A stretch of DNA of 64,000 nt from Chitinophaga pollutisoli (GTDB lineage: Bacteria > Bacteroidota > Bacteroidia > Chitinophagales > Chitinophagaceae): positions 3,658,001 to 3,722,000 of the forward strand of contig NZ_CP149822.1 in assembly GCF_038396755.1 (NCBI RefSeq), in the 5' to 3' direction. Made by a program: the position numbers and the translations under genes. The notes under the pieces were generated by a model. It searched no databases and was not told the origin of the DNA. It was given only the letters and a program-made list of their open reading frames with translations. Within the stretch, counting starts at the first letter, position 1; every line of letters starts with the position of its first letter. Below are positions 50,903 to 60,607 of the stretch, piece by piece.

Positions 50903-52348
50903 ATGCCAGTTGTTCCCTTGCAGACACAAATGCAGCATCTGGGCTGGAGGGCCGGTTTCGGCGAAGGCCTTCCCGAGATACGGTCCTGGATGAAGAAGAA
51001 GCGTAAGGAAGTGGTGAAGAAAGTGATCCTCGGCCCGCAGTCTGCCCCGTCGCCCATCCGCGTGATGGACGAAACCGATCTCCCCGATTACCAGCGTCAG
51101 CGCAACATGGGTGCGGAAGAGCGCAAAATGGTGCAAAAGCTCAATACCGACGGTATTAAGGATCTCAATGTTTTATGGACGCACGCCATGATCACCAGCG
51201 ATCATCCGCTACAGGAAAAGATGGCGTTGTTCTGGCACGGGCATTTCGCCTGCCGCACGCAAAATGTGCTCTTTAATCAGCAGTTGCTCGATACCCTGCG
51301 CCGCCATGGCCTGGGTAACTTCGGGATGTTGCTTAGCGAAGTGTCCAAATCCCCCGCGATGCTGGGCTTCCTCAATAACCAGCAAAACCGCAAGCAAAGG
51401 CCGAATGAAAACTTCGCGCGGGAAGTGATGGAGCTTTTCACTTTAGGGCGCGGGCATTACACGGAAAAAGACGTGAAGGAAGCCGCCAGGGCTTTCACAG
51501 GATGGGGATACGACGAAATGGGACAATTCCGGTTCCGGAAGAACGTCCACGACGAAGGCGCCAAAACCATCCTCGGCAAAACCGGGAATTATAATGGCGA
51601 CGACGTCATCAACATCCTCCTCGAACAAAAACAAACCGCCCGGTTCATCACTGGAAAAATATACCGCTACTTCGTACACGAAAACGGCAACGAAGCACGC
51701 GAACAGGAGCTCGCCGAAAAGTTCTACCGCAGCGGCTACGACCTCCGCGCGCTCATGGAGAACATCTTCATTTCCGATTGGTTTTATGACGATAAAATCG
51801 TGGGCACCCGCATCAAATCGCCGGTGGAACTGATCGTGGGCCTGCGCCGGGCCGTGCCCATGCAATTCGAACAGGAAGAGGCCATGCTGGTGTTCCAGCG
51901 CGTACTCGGGCAAACACTCTTCTATCCTCCCAACGTGGCCGGATGGCCCGGCGGCAGAAACTGGATCGACAGCTCCAGCCTCATGTTCCGCCTGCGCGTT
52001 CCGCAAATCATCCTCTATTCCCAGGAACTGAACGTCAAACCGAAAGAAATCACACCTGAAATGGGTGAGGGGCAAAATTATAAAATGACGATGCAGGTGA
52101 ACGAATTGCTCAAACGGCAATATGCCCGTCGCGTAAACGCACAGGTCGACTGGCAGCCGTATGTGGACGGATATAAAGACGTGAAGCGGGAAGAACTGGC
52201 GGATGCCATCGCGCAGTCGCTGCTAGTGCGCAGCAAAGGTATCGACCGGCAGCTGCTGGAAAAATATTCCGATGCTTCCACGCGCGAGAACTATATTAAA
52301 ACGGTAACGATCGACGTGATGAGCACGCCGGAGTACCAAATGTGCTAA
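50903..52348 (+). CDS. DUF1800 domain protein
   Basis: 481 residues from the ATG at 50903. DUF1800 pattern: QHLGWRAGFGEGLPEIRSWM, HAMITSDHPLQEKMALFWHG, KQRPNENFAREVMELFTLGR, HYTEKDVKEAARAFTGWGYD, and the late GQTLFYPPNVAGWPGGRNWI. The domain is helical and of unknown function. It almost always precedes a DUF1501 gene, as here (ATG of the next gene is 17 bases after this stop). No signal peptide is apparent in the chosen start; the protein may reach the periplasm with its partner. Confidence 0.93.
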   Translation: MPVVPLQTQMQHLGWRAGFGEGLPEIRSWMKKKRKEVVKKVILGPQSAPSPIRVMDETDLPDYQRQRNMGAEERKMVQKLNTDGIKDLNVLWTHAMITSDHPLQEKMALFWHGHFACRTQNVLFNQQLLDTLRRHGLGNFGMLLSEVSKSPAMLGFLNNQQNRKQRPNENFAREVMELFTLGRGHYTEKDVKEAARAFTGWGYDEMGQFRFRKNVHDEGAKTILGKTGNYNGDDVINILLEQKQTARFITGKIYRYFVHENGNEAREQELAEKFYRSGYDLRALMENIFISDWFYDDKIVGTRIKSPVELIVGLRRAVPMQFEQEEAMLVFQRVLGQTLFYPPNVAGWPGGRNWIDSSSLMFRLRVPQIILYSQELNVKPKEITPEMGEGQNYKMTMQVNELLKRQYARRVNAQVDWQPYVDGYKDVKREELADAIAQSLLVRSKGIDRQLLEKYSDASTRENYIKTVTIDVMSTPEYQMC

Positions 52349-52365
52349 CACTGAAACTATCGAAC

Positions 52366-53565
52366 ATGCTCATTCACAGACGGCGATTTTTACAGGTAGG
52401 TTCCCTGGCTTCGGCCAGCCTCATGCTCCCCAAATTCCTCAAAGCGATGGAACAGGGGCAATTCGTGCCCCCGGGCAATAAAGTACTGGTGGTTATCCAG
52501 CTCTCCGGCGGCAACGACGGCCTCAATACCATCATCCCCTACCGGAACGATATTTACTACAAACTCCGCCCGCAACTGGGCATCAAGCGCAACGATGCCC
52601 TCGCCCTCAACGACGAGCTGGGTATCCATCCCGCCCTGAAATCTTTCAAAAACCTGTACGACGACGGCGCCCTGGGCGTCCTCAACAACGTGGGTTATCC
52701 CAACCCCGACCGCTCGCATTTCCGCAGCATGGATATCTGGCAAAGCGCCAGCGATTCCAAAGACTACTGGGGAACCGGATGGCTGGGCCGTTACCTCGAC
52801 GCGCAATGCCAAGGGTGCGACAAACCCACGCAGGCCCTTGAGATCGACGATACCCTCAGCCTCGCCATGAAAGGCAACGAAGTGAAAGGGCTCGCGCTCA
52901 CCGATCCGCAACGGCTGTACGGCGCCAGCAATGATAAGTATTTCCGGGAGCTGCTCGCTAAGCAACGGCACGACGACGAGCACCACAACGTGGATTACCT
53001 CTACAAAACCATGGCGGAGACGATCTCTTCGGCGGGCTATATCCAGCAGCAATTCAAAACGTACAAAAGCAAGGAAAACTATCCCAACAGCGAACTGGGA
53101 AAGAATATGAAAACGATAGCCGAGCTGATCATGACCGATATCAATACCAGCGTGTATTACGTTTCCCATGGCAGCTTTGATACGCATGTGGGCCAGCAAA
53201 ACCAGCAGCAGCGGCTATTCTCGCAACTCAGCGATGCACTGGAGCCCTTTGTGGCGGATCTGAAAAAGAACCACCGGTTCGACGATGTACTGGTGATGAC
53301 TTTCAGCGAATTCGGACGGCGGGTGGCGCAAAACGCCAGCGGCGGCACCGATCATGGAACGGCGAATAATATGTTCCTTATCGGCGGCGGGCTCAAAGAA
53401 AAAGGCGTCCTCAACGCCGGGCCGGACCTTACGCAGCTGAAAGACGGCGACCTCCAGTACAAGGTGGATTTCAAATCAGTGTACGCCACGCTGCTGAAAA
53501 AGTGGCTGGGAGCCGACGACAAGGCCATCCTGCAGCAATCCTACGAACATTTGTCATTTATCTGA
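52366..53565 (+). CDS. DUF1501 (sulfatase-like fold) protein with Tat-type signal
   Basis: 399 residues from the ATG at 52366 (MLIHRRRFLQVGSLASASLM): twin-Arg RRRFLQ with a hydrophobic stretch indicates Tat export. DUF1501 features: VLVVIQLSGGNDGLNTIIPY, HPALKSFKNLYDDGALGVLN, NPDRSHFRSMDIWQSASDSK, YYVSHGSFDTHVGQQNQQQR and VMTFSEFGRRVAQNASGGTD-HG. The fold is alkaline-phosphatase/sulfatase-like with conserved metal-ligand Asp and His, but no substrate is known. It is coupled with the DUF1800 gene in a probable operon closed by a terminator. Confidence 0.93.
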   Translation: MLIHRRRFLQVGSLASASLMLPKFLKAMEQGQFVPPGNKVLVVIQLSGGNDGLNTIIPYRNDIYYKLRPQLGIKRNDALALNDELGIHPALKSFKNLYDDGALGVLNNVGYPNPDRSHFRSMDIWQSASDSKDYWGTGWLGRYLDAQCQGCDKPTQALEIDDTLSLAMKGNEVKGLALTDPQRLYGASNDKYFRELLAKQRHDDEHHNVDYLYKTMAETISSAGYIQQQFKTYKSKENYPNSELGKNMKTIAELIMTDINTSVYYVSHGSFDTHVGQQNQQQRLFSQLSDALEPFVADLKKNHRFDDVLVMTFSEFGRRVAQNASGGTDHGTANNMFLIGGGLKEKGVLNAGPDLTQLKDGDLQYKVDFKSVYATLLKKWLGADDKAILQQSYEHLSFI

Positions 53566-53589
53566 CCGCGTATACAAACCAAAAAATGA

Positions 53590-53620
53590 AGGCCTCCTGC
53601 TTTTGCGGGAGGCCTGTTTT
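53590..53620 (+). terminator. Terminator of the DUF1800-DUF1501 operon
   Basis: Arms AGGCCTCCTGC/GCGGGAGGCCT, four-base loop, then TGTTTT; 24 bases after the stop. Confidence 0.85.
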
Positions 53621-53638
53621 ATTGCGGGAAACGTCATG

Positions 53639-54568
53639 TTATTTTGAATAGTGATCGTATACGGCTTTTGCGATCTTAGCGATCACGGATTCGCGGACGC
53701 TTTCTTCCGCCGGGCTCATGCCAACGAATACGACCACGGCTACCTGTTCGTTGTTGGGCAGGGTGATGATGCCAGCGTCGTTGGTGGCGGAACAGATACC
53801 ATCTTTGGTGGGACCGCTACCGGTCTTATGGGCAACGGGAGTGCCGGCAGGCAAAAGTCCGGGCAGGCGTTTGGCGCCTGTGGTGGTGGCGAGCATGGTA
53901 TTCATCATGAAATCGTTGCTGGCTTTGGAAAGCGCGGTGCCTTTATGCAGGATATCGAGCAGGTGGGTGTAGGCGGATGCATTGCCCCAGTTCAGGAACT
54001 GGTTCTCCCAGTTGCGTTGCATATCCTGTTCGGAAAAAGCGATTCCCATATTGCTGACGCCGAGCCCATGGACGAAATCGTTGGTGAACCTGGGCCCGCC
54101 GGTTAGTGCCAGCAGCACATCGCAGGCCACGTTATCGCTTTTGCAAACCATCAGGTAGATGAGATTGGCGATGGTTTTCTCTTTCGTGCCTTTCGGAAAG
54201 CTGTCTTTCAGCGGGCTGTAGGTGTCCCAATAATCTTTGGTGGAGACGGGAACGGTTTGTTCGAGTTTCAGTTTGCCTTCGTCGACCTGTTTGAGGACAG
54301 CCATGGCGATGGGGAATTTGAAAGCGCTTTGCATGGGGAGGCGCGCGGTATCGTTAAGGGTGAGGGTATCGCCGGTGCCGAGGTGCCGGATGGATACGCC
54401 CACGGTGCCGCCGGCTTCGGCAGCGATCGTGGCGATCTGCTGGCGGAGGGAATCGGTGGATGCGGGAACGGAAGAAACGGTCAGGCTGTCGGACGCAGGC
54501 TGTTTGCCGCTATTGGCGCAGGCAGACAGGAGGAAGAGGGCGGCGGCGGAAATGATGACGGGTCGCAT
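53639..54568 (-). CDS. Class A beta-lactamase, subclass A2 type, lipoprotein
   Basis: 309 residues from the ATG at 54568 (frame open upstream but without homology). Lipobox LFLLSACANS, then the serine beta-lactamase: QSAFKFPIAM (Ser81-x-x-Lys84), KSDNVACD (SDN, 144-146), an omega loop ending ENQFLNWGNAS with candidate general-base Glu at 180 or 188, AHKTGSG (KTG, 248-250) and SATNDAGIITLP. The NW-type omega loop and the GLLPAGTPVAHKTG / ATNDAGII pattern place it with the Bacteroidota subclass A2 enzymes (PER, CepA, CfxA relatives). Substrate range cannot be read from sequence. Convergent with the DUF1501 gene. Confidence 0.92.
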   Translation of the reverse strand: MRPVIISAAALFLLSACANSGKQPASDSLTVSSVPASTDSLRQQIATIAAEAGGTVGVSIRHLGTGDTLTLNDTARLPMQSAFKFPIAMAVLKQVDEGKLKLEQTVPVSTKDYWDTYSPLKDSFPKGTKEKTIANLIYLMVCKSDNVACDVLLALTGGPRFTNDFVHGLGVSNMGIAFSEQDMQRNWENQFLNWGNASAYTHLLDILHKGTALSKASNDFMMNTMLATTTGAKRLPGLLPAGTPVAHKTGSGPTKDGICSATNDAGIITLPNNEQVAVVVFVGMSPAEESVRESVIAKIAKAVYDHYSK

Positions 54569-54623
54569 ATTGAGTGTGGGTTTAGGCCGGCAAATTAAGC
54601 CAAATGATTTTTGGACCGCACCG

Positions 54624-55532
54624 TTATCCCTGATTTTTTTTCGGGTGATGATGGAAGCCGACGAGGTACATCTGTTTCCGGTAATCCCTGGGCGCCATGC
54701 CGGTCGATTTCCTGAAAGCTTTGGAGAAGTGGGAAAGATCACTGAATCCAAGCTTGGCGGCGATTTCCGCGTAGTTCATCCGCGTGGTGGCCATGAGGTA
54801 TTGCGCGCGTTCGATCCTTTTTTCATGGATATGGTTCAGCGGCCGGGTGCCCGTGTAGGCTTTGAATTGCCGGGAAAAATAATCCGGGTGCAGGTTGATG
54901 CGGGAAGCGAGGAAATTGACCGTTAGCTCCGCATGCATGTTCAGCTCGATGTAATCCAGCGTTTCCGCCAGTTTAAGCGGGATCATCTTCGCGGGCTGAC
55001 TATCGGGGATGTTCGGGTTGAGAAATTTGGCGGTCAGCTGCCAGAGGATGCCTTGCGTTTCCATGGACACGGAAATGTTCTGGAGGTTGTTCAACTCCTG
55101 GTATTCTTTGTAGTACACGTCTTTTTCGTACACCTTCGGATTGTCGGACCGGTTGATGCCCCGGCCAGGATTGATTTCCAGGAGGCGGTTGAACAGGAGC
55201 CGGTCGGTTTCCGTGGCCGTTAACTTCCCGATGCTGCGATGTTGCGCAAACAGGGAAATGCCGTCGGTGGAATCTTCGAAGAACTGCACGAAATACTGGT
55301 CCAGATAATTCTCGCAACGCATGTTGCAGAGCGTGAAGCTGGGGATGATGTAAAGAAAACCCGGCTCCAGTTTTACCGTTTCTCCCGCACCGGAAAGGAT
55401 GCCTTCGCCCTCGTGGATATAGTAAATGCGGTAGTACGGGCTGATAACGTGCTGGTAGTTCCACCGGGTGTCGAGCATCACGCGGTCTACATTCAACAAG
55501 GTGAAAGTATGCTGGAATTTTCTTTTGATCAT
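54624..55532 (-). CDS. AraC-family transcriptional regulator of the fucose locus
   Basis: 302 residues. N-terminal AraC-binding cupin (YYRIYYIHEGEGILSGAGET, LEPGFLYIIPSFTLCNMRCE) for the sugar effector, then two helix-turn-helix motifs: VNFLASRINLHPDYFSRQFK and MNYAEIAAKLGFSDLSHFSK, ending AFRKSTGMAPRDYRKQ. It is divergent from the GH29 gene and is the obvious candidate activator of the fucose operon (55741-63486). The effector is probably fucose or a fucosylated fragment, inferred from position only. Confidence 0.92.
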   Translation of the reverse strand: MIKRKFQHTFTLLNVDRVMLDTRWNYQHVISPYYRIYYIHEGEGILSGAGETVKLEPGFLYIIPSFTLCNMRCENYLDQYFVQFFEDSTDGISLFAQHRSIGKLTATETDRLLFNRLLEINPGRGINRSDNPKVYEKDVYYKEYQELNNLQNISVSMETQGILWQLTAKFLNPNIPDSQPAKMIPLKLAETLDYIELNMHAELTVNFLASRINLHPDYFSRQFKAYTGTRPLNHIHEKRIERAQYLMATTRMNYAEIAAKLGFSDLSHFSKAFRKSTGMAPRDYRKQMYLVGFHHHPKKNQG

Positions 55533-55646
55533 GTCGTGGAGAATGTAAGGTCAAATTAAGGATAAACATGTGATTAATGTAAACAGCAGGTCGGATTTGT
55601 ACAAAAAAAGTCCATTTGAGGCAAGTTATTGGCCGGCGATTCGTAG

Positions 55647-55654
55647 TAAGTTTG
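55647..55654 (+). promoter_or_regulatory. -7 element upstream of the fucosidase gene
   Basis: TAAGTTTG, an exact TAnnTTTG match, 86 bases before the GH29 start in the divergent region shared with the AraC gene. No good TTTG box at the usual distance, as expected for an activator-dependent promoter. Confidence 0.4.
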
Positions 55655-55740
55655 AATTCACGTTAAGAAATACTAAACGGCAGGCCGGCCACGCGGCTGC
55701 ATCGGCATCATTGATTTACGGCTAAAAGTTTTGCATTGAT

Positions 55741-57375
55741 ATGAAAAGAAGAACCTTGGTAAAGGGCGTACTTACCGGCATTCCATCGTTATTGATTACC
55801 GGCGCTTTCGGTCGTTCGTTTTCGCTGACCGATACGCTGATGGCGGAAATGGCGGGTCCGTTCCGGGCCAACTGGCAATCCCTTTCAAATTATGTTGTTC
55901 CCGAATGGTACCGCGACGCCAAGTTTGGCTTGTGGGCGCACTGGGGGCCGCAGTGCCAGCCGGAATTCGGGGATTGGTACGGTCAGCAGATGTACCACGA
56001 AGGTGGTGCGGTGTACAAGTATCATTGCGAAAAATACGGGCATCCTTCCAAATTCGGGTTCAAGGATGTGATCAACGAATGGAAAGCGGAGGACTGGAAC
56101 CCGGAAGAACTGCTGTCTTTATACAAAAGCGCCGGCGCGAAATTCTTCGTGGCCATGGCCAATCACCACGACAACCTGGACCTCTATCCGAACAAATATC
56201 AGCAATGGAATTCCACCCGCGTTGGCCCCCGCAAAGATATCATCGGCGGCTGGGCGGCCGCGGCACGAAAAGCAGGGCTTCCTTTCGGCGTGAGTGTACA
56301 TGCCTCCCACGCCTGGACATGGTTCGAAGCTGCGCAGAAGGCGGATAAGAACGGTCCGCTCGCCGGCGTCCCTTACGATGGAAAACTAACCGCTGCAGAC
56401 GGGAAAGGGACCTGGTGGGAGGGATTGGATCCCCAGGAGCTTTACGCCCAGGATCATCCGCTGAGCGAGCCGGGAGGCGACCATCTGAAGAAATGGGACT
56501 GGGCCGACGGCGCTTCCGTTCCTTCGAAAGCTTACGCCGATAAATTCTACAAACGCACCCTTGCGCTCATCGATAATTATGATCCGGATCTCGTGTATTT
56601 CGATGATTCCGTATTGCCGTTGTGGCCTGTCAGCGATGTGGGGTTGCGCATCGCCGCGCATCTCTACAACCGCAGCATCCAAATGAAAGGCAAGCTGGAA
56701 GCGGTGCTCACCGGAAAAGGGCTTGATCCGCAGCAACGCCGATGCCTCGTCTGGGATATCGAGCGGGGGCAAAGTCACGCCATCGAACCGCTGCCCTGGC
56801 AAACAGACACCTGCATCGGCGGCTGGCATTACGACCGGCGGATTTACGAAAACGACCGCTATAAATCGGCTAAAACCGTCATCCATACGTTGTGTGATGT
56901 GGTGAGCAAAAACGGCAACCTCATGCTCAGCGTTCCCGTGCGCGGCAACGGCACCATCGACGAGAAGGAACGCGCCATCGTGGAAAACATCGGTGCCTGG
57001 CTGAAAGTCAACGGCGAGGCGATCTACGGCACCCGGCCCTGGGACGTGTTCGGTGAAGGGCCCGCCATAGCCGCGGCTACGGCGCTCGGCGCGCAGAACT
57101 TCAACGAAGGAAAAGGTAAAGCTTTCACAGCCGAAGACATCCGCTTCACCAAAAAACAAGGTACGCTTTACGCCATCCTGCTGGGCTGGCCAGCGGACAA
57201 CAAAACCCTCATCAGCAGCCTCGCCGGTAAAGGAAAAGTAACGGCAGTGCGGTTATTGGGGCATGATGCAATGCTTACTTTCCATCAAAACGATAACGGC
57301 CTGGAAGTGCGGCTGCCCGGTAGCGCCCCGGGCAAAGAAGCCTTCGTGCTGAAAATAGAAGGCGCCATCGCCTGA
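55741..57375 (+). CDS. Alpha-L-fucosidase, GH29
   Basis: 544 residues. Tat-like signal MKRRTLVKGVLTGIPSLLIT. GH29 barrel: PEWYRDAKFGLWAHWGPQCQ, YKSAGAKFFVAMANHHDNLD (HHD), GLPFGVSVHASHAWTWFEAA, and the catalytic nucleophile Asp288 in DLVYFDDSVLPLW, then KNGNLMLSVPVRGNGTIDEK. A C-terminal beta domain ends SAPGKEAFVLKIEG. It releases L-fucose from fucosylated glycans in the periplasm or at the surface. First gene of the locus; the SusC gene follows after 144 bases. Confidence 0.93.
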   Translation: MKRRTLVKGVLTGIPSLLITGAFGRSFSLTDTLMAEMAGPFRANWQSLSNYVVPEWYRDAKFGLWAHWGPQCQPEFGDWYGQQMYHEGGAVYKYHCEKYGHPSKFGFKDVINEWKAEDWNPEELLSLYKSAGAKFFVAMANHHDNLDLYPNKYQQWNSTRVGPRKDIIGGWAAAARKAGLPFGVSVHASHAWTWFEAAQKADKNGPLAGVPYDGKLTAADGKGTWWEGLDPQELYAQDHPLSEPGGDHLKKWDWADGASVPSKAYADKFYKRTLALIDNYDPDLVYFDDSVLPLWPVSDVGLRIAAHLYNRSIQMKGKLEAVLTGKGLDPQQRRCLVWDIERGQSHAIEPLPWQTDTCIGGWHYDRRIYENDRYKSAKTVIHTLCDVVSKNGNLMLSVPVRGNGTIDEKERAIVENIGAWLKVNGEAIYGTRPWDVFGEGPAIAAATALGAQNFNEGKGKAFTAEDIRFTKKQGTLYAILLGWPADNKTLISSLAGKGKVTAVRLLGHDAMLTFHQNDNGLEVRLPGSAPGKEAFVLKIEGAIA

Positions 57376-57519
57376 CGAAAAGCCAAAGTCGGAAATTTAC
57401 AACACCACCTTGCCAAACCGGTTCCCGTGGACCGGAAGGGAATGCCATTGCCATCTGCCAGGAATATCAATCAAAATCAATACATACTCCAATTCCACAA
57501 ATCATCTAAAACAGACGTT

Positions 57520-60500
57520 ATGAAAAATTGCTTGCAGAGGGTGATCCCTCCCGGCATATCATGGAATGTTCCAGGCGTGCGTAGTGGCATCGCCTTACTT
57601 ACTTTATTGTTATTACATTTTTCTCACGCTTCGGCGCAGCAAACGGTCAGGGGCCGCGTAACCTCCGCGGACACCGTGGTGAGTGGCGTGACCATCCAGC
57701 TGAAGGGCACTGCCGTGGGCACACAAACCAACGCCCGCGGGGAATTTAGCATCAACGCACCGGGCAATGGCATACTGCTCGTGAGCGCCATCGGGTTCGC
57801 AGGGATGGAAGTGCCCGTGGGCGGGCAGTCCAATCTCAACATCGCATTGCAGTCCGCCGATCAGCAACTGAACCAGGTGGTGGTGGTAGGTTACGGCACG
57901 CAATCACGGCGGAAGCTCACGAGCGCGGTAGTCACCGTGTCGGGCGAAGAACTGAATAAAAGGGTGGCCACCAACCCAACAACCCTGTTGCAAGGGCAAC
58001 TGCCCGGGTTGCAGGTGGTCCAGGGATCGGGAGAACCGGGTGGGGAAAACGTCCGGCTGCGCATCCGCGGTATCAGCACCTTCAGCGGCGCAGGCAACGA
58101 TCCGCTGGTGATCGTGGACGGTTTGCCAGGGAACCTCGCGGCTTTGAACCCTAACGACATAGAATCGGTCAGCCTGTTGAAAGACGCCGCATCGGCCGCT
58201 ATCTACGGGTCGCGCGGCGCCAACGGCGTCATTGTCATCAAAACCAAAAGAGGGCGCGAAGGCGGGTTCACGCTCAGTTACAATTTCAACCTGGGCATTT
58301 CCAACCCCACCAGCATCCCGGACGTGATCACGAACTCCGCGGAATACATGCGCCTCTCCAACGAAGCTTCCGCCAACTCCGGCAAGCAACCCATCTACAC
58401 CCAGGCGCAGATCGATCTGTACGAAAACGCCACCGACCGCGTGAAGTATCCCAACCACAACTGGCTCGACGATCTCTTCGTGACCGCCTATACCAAAAAT
58501 CATTACCTGAATATGTCCGGCGGCAAGGACAATACAACATACAACCTCGGGATCGGGTACACCGACCAGCCTGGCACGATGATCGGGTTCGAATACAAGA
58601 AATATACGATGAACCTGGGGCTGTCGTCTAAAGTAAACAAGCGCGTGACGCTGGGCACCAACATCCAATTGAATTACGGTAACAAAGTGAATCCGCGGCA
58701 GGGGGCCGACGATAGCTTCCTTTCCACGCTGGCGCAGTCGCCTTTATATCCACCCCGCGCGGCAGACGGGCGCTGGATCATGAAAGCGTATCCGGGCGAA
58801 GCGGGTAACAAGAATATCCCGGCAATTGTGGGCGAAAACGTTCGCGCGCGGAGCGAAGATTTTTATATCCAGGGGAATATCTCCCTGGACGTGGAATTAA
58901 TCCGCGGGCTTACCTGGGAGAACAGGGCCGGCGGCAATTTTGATGCTTTCAAGTTCAGCGATTTCCGCCCGGTAGTACCCATCTACTACTACAACGATAT
59001 GTCTTATGCCGGGCCCCTGGATGTAGGGACGCCAGGCTTCAATGTGAAGAGGACGGATAGCGCTTATCTCGTGTATTACAGCCAGCTGAATTTCAGGAGG
59101 ACTTTCGGAGAGCATTCCCTGTCGGCGCTGGCGGGCTACCAGCAGGAGTACAACAAAGGCAGCAACCTTTCGGCGGGAAGATTGCAATACACCACGAATT
59201 TCCTGCATGAGCTGAACGCGGGGCCCAACCCCGGCATGACGAACAGCGGCGCTTCTTCCGAATGGGCCATCCGTTCTTTCTACGGCAACGCCAACTACGA
59301 CTTCCAGGATAAATACCTGTTTGGCACCAGCGTCCGCTACGACGGCACCTCCCGTCTGCCTTCCGATACCCGCTGGGGATTGTTTTATTCCTTTTCCGCG
59401 GGATGGCGCATCTCCAAAGAATCATTCCTTCAAAACGTAAGCTGGATCAACGATCTGAAGCTGCGCGGTTCCTGGGGGAAACTGGGTAACCAGAACATCG
59501 GTACCTACCCGTACCAGGCTGTTCTTGACGACAGGGCTTATGCCTTCGACGGGAAAGTGATTCCCGGATACAGCGCCAGCATGCTCGTGGAGCCCACGCT
59601 CACCTGGGAAACCACGCAGGTGCTCGATATCGGCGCCGATCTTACCGCCTTCAATAATAAACTGAACGTCACTTTCGACTGGTTCAATAAAAACACTTAT
59701 GACATCCTCCGCAAGTCGCAGGTGCCGCTCTGGCTTGGCCTGGATGCGCCTGTTCTCAACAACGGTTCCGTCCGCAATAAGGGCATTGAAGTCGGTGTGA
59801 ATTACAGGGGCAATATCACGCGAGACCTGATGTTTTCCGCCGGCGGCAACGTCCAGATGTACAAAAACACGCTGGAGAAATACGGCAAGCGCGAAATTCT
59901 CGGCAATAATATCCGGGAAGAAGGCAAGCCACTGGACGAATATTACCTCTATATCTGGGACGGCATCTTCCAAAGCGTGGATGAAATCGCCCGTTCTCCC
60001 AAGCAGCCGATCGCGCCCAGCCCGGGCGATCTGAAGATCAAAGACGTCAACGGCGATGGGATCATCAGCGACCTGGACCGCACATACGTCAACGGGAAGT
60101 ATCCTTCCTTCCAGTATACCGCCAACCTCGGCCTCAACTGGAAGCAATTCGATTTCAGCGCAATGCTCTTCGGTTCCGCCGGGCAGAAGATCTATGTGAA
60201 CGGATGGGGTGCGGAGCCTTTCCGCCAGGGATCGATGCCAACAACAGATTGGCGCAACCGCTGGACGCCCACCAACCCCACCAACACGATGCCCAAAATT
60301 TACATCGCGGACAGCTACAACCCAGTACAGGGCTACGCTTCCACCTACTTCCTGAAAGACGCGTCGTTCCTGCGGTTGAAAAACCTGCAGTTGGGATATA
60401 CACTGCCATCCAGCCTCACACGGAAAGCCGCCATGAAATCGCTGCGCGTGTACTTCTCGGCCGACAACGTTTTCACGGTGAGCGATTATCCCGGGCTGGA

Positions 60501-60582
60501 TCCGGAAAGGGCAGGAGATGGTTTGTATGTGACGTATCCGCAGGTCCGCACATTCACTTTCGGAGCGATGGTGCAATTCTGA
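57520..60582 (+). CDS. SusC/RagA-family TonB-linked outer-membrane protein
   Basis: 1020 residues from the ATG at 57520. Signal region GIALLTLLLLHFSHASA, CarboxypepD_reg-like domain (TVRGRVTSADTVVSGVTIQL), then NQVVVVGYGTQSRRKLTSAV, the SusC TonB-box-like region, the plug (LLQGQLPGLQVVQGSGEPGG, DPLVIVDGLPGNL, SVSLLKDAASAAIYGSRGAN-GVI) and a large barrel ending QVRTFTFGAMVQF. It imports oligosaccharides handed over by SusD, here the gene directly after it. With GH29 nearby the cargo is probably a fucosylated glycan. Confidence 0.96.
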   Translation: MKNCLQRVIPPGISWNVPGVRSGIALLTLLLLHFSHASAQQTVRGRVTSADTVVSGVTIQLKGTAVGTQTNARGEFSINAPGNGILLVSAIGFAGMEVPVGGQSNLNIALQSADQQLNQVVVVGYGTQSRRKLTSAVVTVSGEELNKRVATNPTTLLQGQLPGLQVVQGSGEPGGENVRLRIRGISTFSGAGNDPLVIVDGLPGNLAALNPNDIESVSLLKDAASAAIYGSRGANGVIVIKTKRGREGGFTLSYNFNLGISNPTSIPDVITNSAEYMRLSNEASANSGKQPIYTQAQIDLYENATDRVKYPNHNWLDDLFVTAYTKNHYLNMSGGKDNTTYNLGIGYTDQPGTMIGFEYKKYTMNLGLSSKVNKRVTLGTNIQLNYGNKVNPRQGADDSFLSTLAQSPLYPPRAADGRWIMKAYPGEAGNKNIPAIVGENVRARSEDFYIQGNISLDVELIRGLTWENRAGGNFDAFKFSDFRPVVPIYYYNDMSYAGPLDVGTPGFNVKRTDSAYLVYYSQLNFRRTFGEHSLSALAGYQQEYNKGSNLSAGRLQYTTNFLHELNAGPNPGMTNSGASSEWAIRSFYGNANYDFQDKYLFGTSVRYDGTSRLPSDTRWGLFYSFSAGWRISKESFLQNVSWINDLKLRGSWGKLGNQNIGTYPYQAVLDDRAYAFDGKVIPGYSASMLVEPTLTWETTQVLDIGADLTAFNNKLNVTFDWFNKNTYDILRKSQVPLWLGLDAPVLNNGSVRNKGIEVGVNYRGNITRDLMFSAGGNVQMYKNTLEKYGKREILGNNIREEGKPLDEYYLYIWDGIFQSVDEIARSPKQPIAPSPGDLKIKDVNGDGIISDLDRTYVNGKYPSFQYTANLGLNWKQFDFSAMLFGSAGQKIYVNGWGAEPFRQGSMPTTDWRNRWTPTNPTNTMPKIYIADSYNPVQGYASTYFLKDASFLRLKNLQLGYTLPSSLTRKAAMKSLRVYFSADNVFTVSDYPGLDPERAGDGLYVTYPQVRTFTFGAMVQF

Positions 60583-60607
60583 TTACTGGGTTATTAAATT
60601 TTTTATC

